Positions 7,321-10,294 of a stretch of DNA of 10,294 nucleotides are shown here, piece after piece. Position 1 is the first letter of the stretch; the number at the start of each line of letters is the position of its first letter. Below the pieces are notes generated by a model. The model worked only from the letters and a program-made list of their open reading frames with translations. It searched no databases and was not told the DNA's origin. A program made the position numbers and the translations under genes. Origin of the DNA: Verrucomicrobiota bacterium (GTDB taxonomy: Bacteria > Verrucomicrobiota > Verrucomicrobiia > Chthoniobacterales > JAFAMB01); assembly GCA_019242435.1 (NCBI GenBank), contig JAFAVN010000510.1, forward strand, positions 1 through 10,294. The letters are read 5' to 3'.

Positions 7321-7389
7321 TTAACCTCTACTACGGGGGTAATACAACCCCCTCAAACGAGGGAGGGGGTATTAGTTCACCTCTACTAC
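7321..7389. promoter_or_regulatory. Composite operator-like region: direct repeats flanking nested dyads
   Basis: This part of the divergent intergenic region is strongly patterned. TTAACCTCTACTAC (7321-7334) recurs as TTCACCTCTACTAC (7376-7389), 13 of 14 identical and 55 bp apart, about five helical turns. Between them lie GGGGGT-N6-ACCCCC (7335-7352), CCCTC-AAAC-GAGGG (7350-7363), and ACCCCCT pairing with AGGGGGT (7347-7353 with 7364-7370). These stems overlap, so only one could form at a time as RNA; as DNA they look like tandem protein sites. A TTGACT (-35-like, 7394-7399) follows the second repeat, but no convincing -10 box is correctly spaced. The region probably controls the propeller kinase, the rightward gene set, or both. 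Confidence 0.5.
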
Positions 7390-7456
7390 CTGTTTGACTC
7401 CTTTCGAGGCAATCGATTTCCTGGCTTTCGCCGGTCTGGACTAAACAAACCGGCAC

Positions 7457-7462
7457 GGTGAG
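7457..7462 (+). promoter_or_regulatory. Shine-Dalgarno site of the 56-aa membrane protein gene
   Basis: GGTGAG sits 8 nt before the ATG at 7471 and matches the GGUGA part of the canonical anti-SD complement. It is one of the few good ribosome sites in the window and supports the small ORF behind it being a real gene. Confidence 0.5.
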
Positions 7463-7470
7463 CTTTCGCC

Positions 7471-7641
7471 ATGGAAGAACCAAATAGTTTCCCTATCAGT
7501 TCTAAGGCAATTGCAAGCCGTCACACCGATACCGGAAAAACGGCCTTTGTTCTATACCCACCGCTGGAAATCATCCTTTGGGTTATCAGCTTGGTTACCG
7601 TATGCATCGGGGCGTATCTCGCGTTTCTGGGACCCTACTAG
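7471..7641 (+). CDS. Small single-span membrane protein, 56 aa, unrecognised
   Basis: ATG at 7471 to TAG at 7639-7641 encodes 56 residues. Residues 1-24 are polar (begins MEEPNSFPIS). A membrane helix covers about 34-54 (includes EIILWVISLVTVCIGAYL), and the chain ends two residues beyond it in GPY. This resembles other small bacterial membrane proteins with a cytoplasmic N-terminus. A GGTGAG ribosome site lies 8 nt upstream. It is the first gene of the rightward set, 89 nt before the carotenoid gene, and faces away from the propeller kinase across the repeat-rich control region. I do not recognise the family. Gene size, ribosome site and a clean hydrophobic segment support it; no homology can be checked here. 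A role as an accessory subunit or small regulator is only a guess from position. Confidence 0.65.
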   Translation: MEEPNSFPISSKAIASRHTDTGKTAFVLYPPLEIILWVISLVTVCIGAYLAFLGPY

Positions 7642-7654
7642 TTCTAAAGAACTA
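7639..7654. promoter_or_regulatory. TAGTTCT-AA-AGAACTA dyad overlapping a stop codon
   Basis: Perfect 7-bp inverted repeat with a 2-nt centre; its first three bases are the TAG stop of the 56-aa gene. No T-run follows on either strand in the right orientation, so it is not a typical terminator. It sits 77 nt before the annotated start of the carotenoid gene and could be a dimeric regulator site or a small RNA hairpin (6-bp stem, 4-nt loop). The function is unproven. Confidence 0.35.
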
Positions 7655-7730
7655 AAAACGCGTACCTCTCTTACCAGATGATCTGTCTCTCGTTTCGCTC
7701 AGAGGACATCTTATCTTAAGCGATGCGGTA

Positions 7731-8792
7731 ATGCCAAAGATAGCAGCCGATTTTCTGGATATAGCGAAATTAAACCTGCGGGACACGGGACTGACAACTC
7801 TCGACGATCGGAACCAGCCGCGGGCAGTCACACTAGCAAAACATATGAAAACCGCCTTACGCTTCATCAGTACACTCGCATTTTCAGCTTACGTTTATGG
7901 AGAGCTAGCGGCTCACGTTTATCCGTTCGTTTTGTTGCCACAGGTCGGCGTACATCTAAGGGTAATCGCTCTAACCCTGTTCGCATTTATACACGCGGGG
8001 GCCAGTTTTGGCTGGAAGGTTGGCAGTCTCATGTTCCTGACAACGGCGTTCGTAACGTGGTCGTTCGAACAAGTTGGCGTGGCGACCGGCGCTATCTACG
8101 GCCACTACCATTATTCGGATATGTTAGGTCCGAAGCTTGGTGCGATTCCCATACTAATCCCCCTGGCCTGGTTCATGATGATTTATCCATCCTATCTAGT
8201 GACGAATCTGGTTTTCGACGGCCGGATGTTTCCCGAGAGTACAGACGTCAGGCAAATACTAATCCGCGCCCTCCTGGCGGCCATGGTTATGACCGCCTGG
8301 GACGCGGTAATTGATCCGGCAATGTCGCATGCGGGCTTTTGGGTATGGGAACACGGCGGTTCCTACTTCGGCGTGCCCAGGCATAATTTTGCGGGGTGGT
8401 TGGCGACGACGTTTGTGGTATACTTGGTCTTCGGGTTTCTGCACCGCTGGCTCAAGCCATTTGTCAATCAAAGGCGCGATTGCTTCGGCCTTCTTCCGAT
8501 TCTGGCGTATGCAGCCGTCGCTCTTGTGCAGGTCGCTAATCAAAATGTTACCCCGACCTCGATCGTCGCCCTCTTCGCCATGGGCTTTCCGGTTTTACTG
8601 GCCCTCGCCCGCTGGTCTCAGATTTCGGCGAAATCTATTCCCAAAGAGGTAGAGCGGGTTCCGACTTCTTTGAGACGGTATCTATCCCATTGGGGACAGG
8701 CAATCTCCCTTCTTAGGCAGAGTAGTATTCATGAAGGTCGTAAGCGATTTTTTTCCCGTAGCCCACGAGCCGCCAAAACGACGCTATGTTAA
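7731..8792 (+). CDS. CruF-like carotenoid biosynthesis membrane protein (DUF422 family)
   Basis: 353-aa polytopic membrane protein with about seven or eight hydrophobic helices between residues 42 and 296. Diagnostic blocks of the Carot_biosynth/DUF422 family are present: SFEQVGVATGAIYGHYHYSD (111-130), LGPKLGAIPILIPLAW (132-147), TAWDAVIDPAM (188-198) and WVWEHGGSYFGVPRHNFAGW (204-223), which carry the conserved acidic, His and aromatic residues. Family members CruF and bisanhydrobacterioruberin hydratase add water across the terminal 1',2' double bond of acyclic carotenoid ends. The exact substrate cannot be told, and no phytoene synthase or desaturase is in the window. The start is uncertain: ATG 7731 gives a 38-residue polar N-terminus, whereas ATG 7845 (M39) starts just before the first helix; neither has a clear ribosome site. 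A polar, basic tail of about 55 residues after the last helix is extra to the core. The gene overlaps the next by 7 nt. Confidence 0.88.
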   Translation: MPKIAADFLDIAKLNLRDTGLTTLDDRNQPRAVTLAKHMKTALRFISTLAFSAYVYGELAAHVYPFVLLPQVGVHLRVIALTLFAFIHAGASFGWKVGSLMFLTTAFVTWSFEQVGVATGAIYGHYHYSDMLGPKLGAIPILIPLAWFMMIYPSYLVTNLVFDGRMFPESTDVRQILIRALLAAMVMTAWDAVIDPAMSHAGFWVWEHGGSYFGVPRHNFAGWLATTFVVYLVFGFLHRWLKPFVNQRRDCFGLLPILAYAAVALVQVANQNVTPTSIVALFAMGFPVLLALARWSQISAKSIPKEVERVPTSLRRYLSHWGQAISLLRQSSIHEGRKRFFSRSPRAAKTTLC

Positions 8793-8989
8793 AAAGACTC
8801 ATTTCGATACTGGATTGGTTATGCGAAAAACTCGAGGACTTGATTCGCGATTTCGCAACGAACTATGCCCGTGAGTTACTATCCGCGCACGGTTTGATCG
8901 ACGTCGAAATCGATCATATACGGAGCAAACTTGGAGCTGACGAGGGGCACGAACCGAGTCAAAAGGAATCACGAACGCCCGAACGATGA
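8786..8989 (+). CDS. Small helical protein, 67 aa, overlapping the carotenoid gene; unrecognised
   Basis: The start ATG lies inside the end of the carotenoid gene (7-nt overlap, ATGTTAA), a coupling arrangement that implies cotranslation and related function. Residues 1-50 look like one or two amphipathic helices with alternating hydrophobic and charged positions (MLKRLISILDWLCEKLEDLI). The last 17 residues are polar and probably disordered (rich in E, S, P and K). There is no true membrane span, but the N-terminal helix could lie on a membrane surface. The next gene follows after 24 nt. I do not recognise the family; a small partner of the carotenoid enzyme is a reasonable guess from the overlap only. 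Confidence 0.6.
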   Translation: MLKRLISILDWLCEKLEDLIRDFATNYARELLSAHGLIDVEIDHIRSKLGADEGHEPSQKESRTPER

Positions 8990-9013
8990 AGCTCTATCGA
9001 GAAAACTACTAAT

Positions 9014-9346
9014 ATGGAACCTGTATTTACTTTAACTTGCTACTTACAACTCCGACAGCAGTTCCGAGCGTCCATCAGCGACTCGCTGCCGGAACAAGAT
9101 AAAAACGGGGCGGTTAAGAACGCGGCCTTTTTGAAGCCCGCAGCGGAAGCTCCAAGCGCTACTTTCCGGTTAAATACGAACAATAGAGAGCTGGTTAGCC
9201 TGGAGAATGCCTTTCTAGCGATTACCGGCGAACTAAACTTCAATTTACCGGAACCTTCACGCATCGATCGAATCAAGGCCGGCTTTATTGAAGCTACCAT
9301 GGGTCTGCTTCTGTTCGTCGGTTTACTACTGACAGAAAACTTGTAA
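9014..9346 (+). CDS. Hypothetical protein, 110 aa, with C-terminal membrane segment
   Basis: 110 residues from ATG 9014 to TAA 9344-9346. The first 85 residues are soluble, with no signal peptide, and show a likely helical stretch (about 58-75, ELVSLENAFLAITGEL). A single hydrophobic segment at about 90-107 (GFIEATMGLLLFVGLLLTEN) ends three residues before the C-terminus, so the protein looks tail-anchored with its bulk in the cytoplasm. The ribosome site is poor (GAGAAA, 11 nt before the ATG). It sits 24 nt after the 67-aa gene and 84 nt before the 123-aa gene, which shares the soluble-front, membrane-tail layout without obvious sequence similarity. I do not recognise the family. Coding status rests on frame length, membrane pattern and position. 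Confidence 0.6.
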   Translation: MEPVFTLTCYLQLRQQFRASISDSLPEQDKNGAVKNAAFLKPAAEAPSATFRLNTNNRELVSLENAFLAITGELNFNLPEPSRIDRIKAGFIEATMGLLLFVGLLLTENL

Positions 9347-9430
9347 CAGCATGGCCTGATCTTACCACGGGTGAACTTAATCTGTTGGCACACATAGTCA
9401 CGCGAACACTTTAGAAAACGAAAAATTCAC

Positions 9431-9802
9431 ATGGCGCAAACACAACTTACCTTAACATTTCCGAACCCAGCGATGGAAAGTCTCGACGGCCCGATAGCGC
9501 TGCCGCAAGCTTGGACTAACAAAACGACGCGTGAAACGATGGAACGGCCGTTTAGTAAATTCCCGAATCCGACAAATGAGCCGACCGAATGTTATTTGTA
9601 CGAAGCACTAACCGAAGCTGCCAAAGAGACGCACATCGATTGGCCACATGCCTTCGACTGGAAGCGGACCCGGAACCTGACTATTACAGTCGTTCTCGGA
9701 TCCCTGCTGTTCGCAACGCTCGTCGGTTTTGCCATTGCCTGCTGGGAGATTCTGGGGTATGTTGGGGCCGTTGCTTTGTCCCTTATGGGGTATTTAGGCT
9801 GA
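9431..9802 (+). CDS. Hypothetical protein, 123 aa, with C-terminal membrane hairpin
   Basis: 123 residues from ATG 9431 to TGA 9800-9802. The first 80 residues are polar and rich in Pro, Thr and Glu (MAQTQLTLTFPNP, then AWTNKTTRETMERP), with a short helical part near 56-68 (YLYEALTEAAKET). Two closely spaced hydrophobic segments follow, about 84-104 (LTITVVLGSLLFATLVGF) and 106-122 (EILGYVGAVALSLMGYL), likely a membrane hairpin at the C-terminus. No classical ribosome site precedes the ATG, only an A-rich stretch. It lies 46 nt before the cytochrome gene on the same strand. I do not recognise the family. Together with its neighbours it could anchor or stabilise a membrane complex, but that is inferred from position alone. 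Confidence 0.6.
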   Translation: MAQTQLTLTFPNPAMESLDGPIALPQAWTNKTTRETMERPFSKFPNPTNEPTECYLYEALTEAAKETHIDWPHAFDWKRTRNLTITVVLGSLLFATLVGFAIACWEILGYVGAVALSLMGYLG

Positions 9803-9848
9803 CTGAGAGCGTCTGTCGCTCATTTCATTTCTGAACAGAGACAAAACC

Positions 9849-10294
9849 GTGAAACGGACACTAATATCCTCAGCTACCGCGGCCGTACTGTTTACTGCGG
9901 TCACCGTAATCAGCAATTCCCCCATGAAAGGGGACGATAAGGACAGAAAACGTGATGAACTCGAGCGTGAAGTTGAGATCGGTTTTAGAATTTCCCCGGT
10001 CAAGCTCAATTTGAAAGACAAAGATCCCGAGCGCGTCGGTTTAGGCAGCTATATCGTTAATGCCCAGGGTGGATGTAACGATTGCCATACCTGTCCTTCG
10101 TACGCGCCCAAACATAATCCATTTCCTCCACCGTTTGGTGTCTCAGGCGATGGACAGATTAACAGTGAGAACTACCTGGCCGGCGGGATCGCCTTCGGCC
10201 CTCCCCCGCCGGTTGGGGTTGTATCTGCCAACCTGACGCCGGACTCTACCGGAAAACCGGGGGGACTTACCCTGGAACAATTCGAGATTGCGTT
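9849..10294 (+). CDS. Exported c-type cytochrome, N-terminal part; 3' end outside window
   Basis: The open frame from GTG 9849 runs off the window (148 full codons). Residues 1-24 form a Sec-type signal (MKR, then LISSATAAVLFTAVTVI), so the protein is periplasmic or membrane-associated. A charged linker (27-41, GDDKDRKRDELERE) leads to the haem domain, where GSYIVNAQGGCNDCHT carries a CxxCH haem c site (C76, C79, H80). An extra Cys, C82, makes it CNDCHTC. Further on, YLAGGIAFGPPPP and SANLTPDSTGKPGGLT match the pattern of short soil-bacterial cytochromes with a family motif around NLTPD; the distal Met ligand would lie beyond the window. GTG is chosen over the internal ATG (M26, 9924) because only GTG supplies the signal peptide needed for haem attachment; a weak AGAGA lies 7 nt upstream. 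It probably carries electrons in a membrane redox chain; its partner is unknown. Confidence 0.85.
   Translation, partial: MKRTLISSATAAVLFTAVTVISNSPMKGDDKDRKRDELEREVEIGFRISPVKLNLKDKDPERVGLGSYIVNAQGGCNDCHTCPSYAPKHNPFPPPFGVSGDGQINSENYLAGGIAFGPPPPVGVVSANLTPDSTGKPGGLTLEQFEIA

Noticed and set aside
7684..7708. TGTCTCT/AGAGGACA imperfect hairpin before the carotenoid gene
   Set aside because: A bulged 7-bp stem with a 10-nt loop; such stems are common by chance and no riboswitch or terminator pattern surrounds it.
9040..9393. 117-codon minus-strand ORF opposite the 110-aa gene
   Set aside because: Considered as a rival because the plus-strand protein is unrecognised, but the plus frame has a sensible membrane tail and matches neighbour orientation, while the minus product is Ser/Lys/Arg-rich without pattern.
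9807..9821. GAGCG-TCTGT-CGCTC hairpin followed by ATTTCATTT, possible terminator after the 123-aa gene
   Set aside because: The stem is only 5 bp and the following tract is interrupted by A and C; too weak to call.
1..10294. Mobile element, CRISPR, tRNA or rRNA
   Set aside because: No transposase or integrase motifs, terminal repeats, regularly spaced repeats or RNA gene signatures were seen on either strand by eye.

Overview
The window looks like chromosomal DNA of a free-living Gram-negative bacterium, most likely Acidobacteriota or Verrucomicrobiota. This rests on an inner-membrane sensor kinase with a 14-motif Reg_prop/Y_Y_Y periplasmic region, a CruF-like (DUF422) carotenoid protein, a c-type cytochrome with a GSYIVNAQGGCNDCHT-type haem site, and weak or absent Shine-Dalgarno sequences. 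The phylum is an inference from gene families; there is no rRNA or other marker gene. I see no tRNA, rRNA, CRISPR array, insertion sequence or phage gene.

Region 1 (1-2087, + strand) concerns cyclic di-GMP. It holds the C-terminal half of a GGDEF diguanylate cyclase cut by the window edge, then a complete REC-GGDEF-EAL protein. The two are complementary: the first keeps the GGDEF catalytic motif but has an eroded inhibitory (I) site, while the second has lost the catalytic glycines, keeps an RxxD I-site and has an intact EAL phosphodiesterase domain. Together they suggest a synthesis/degradation pair.

Region 2 (2088-7253) is a two-component signalling block. A NarL/LuxR-type response regulator overlaps a soluble GAF-domain histidine kinase by 8 nt. 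Running towards them, with stop codons only 2 nt apart, is a large membrane kinase with a periplasmic double beta-propeller. Both kinases are of the HisKA_3 (NarX/DesK-like) type that usually serves LuxR-type regulators, and there is only one such regulator here, so two inputs may converge on it. The gaps upstream of the regulator and upstream of the propeller kinase share a CCCTC-N4-GAGGG dyad and the 9-mer GGTAATACA, which makes autoregulation or coregulation plausible.

Region 3 (7254-10294, + strand) starts with a repeat-rich divergent intergenic region (7321-7389) and continues with a probable co-directional gene set: a 56-aa membrane protein, a CruF-like carotenoid protein, a 67-aa protein overlapping it, two small proteins with C-terminal membrane segments (110 and 123 aa), and the start of a secreted c-type cytochrome. 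I do not recognise the four small proteins. The cluster of small membrane proteins between a carotenoid gene and a cytochrome, next to a dedicated-looking signalling block, is the part most likely to be an undescribed membrane or redox module, but no function can be assigned from sequence alone.
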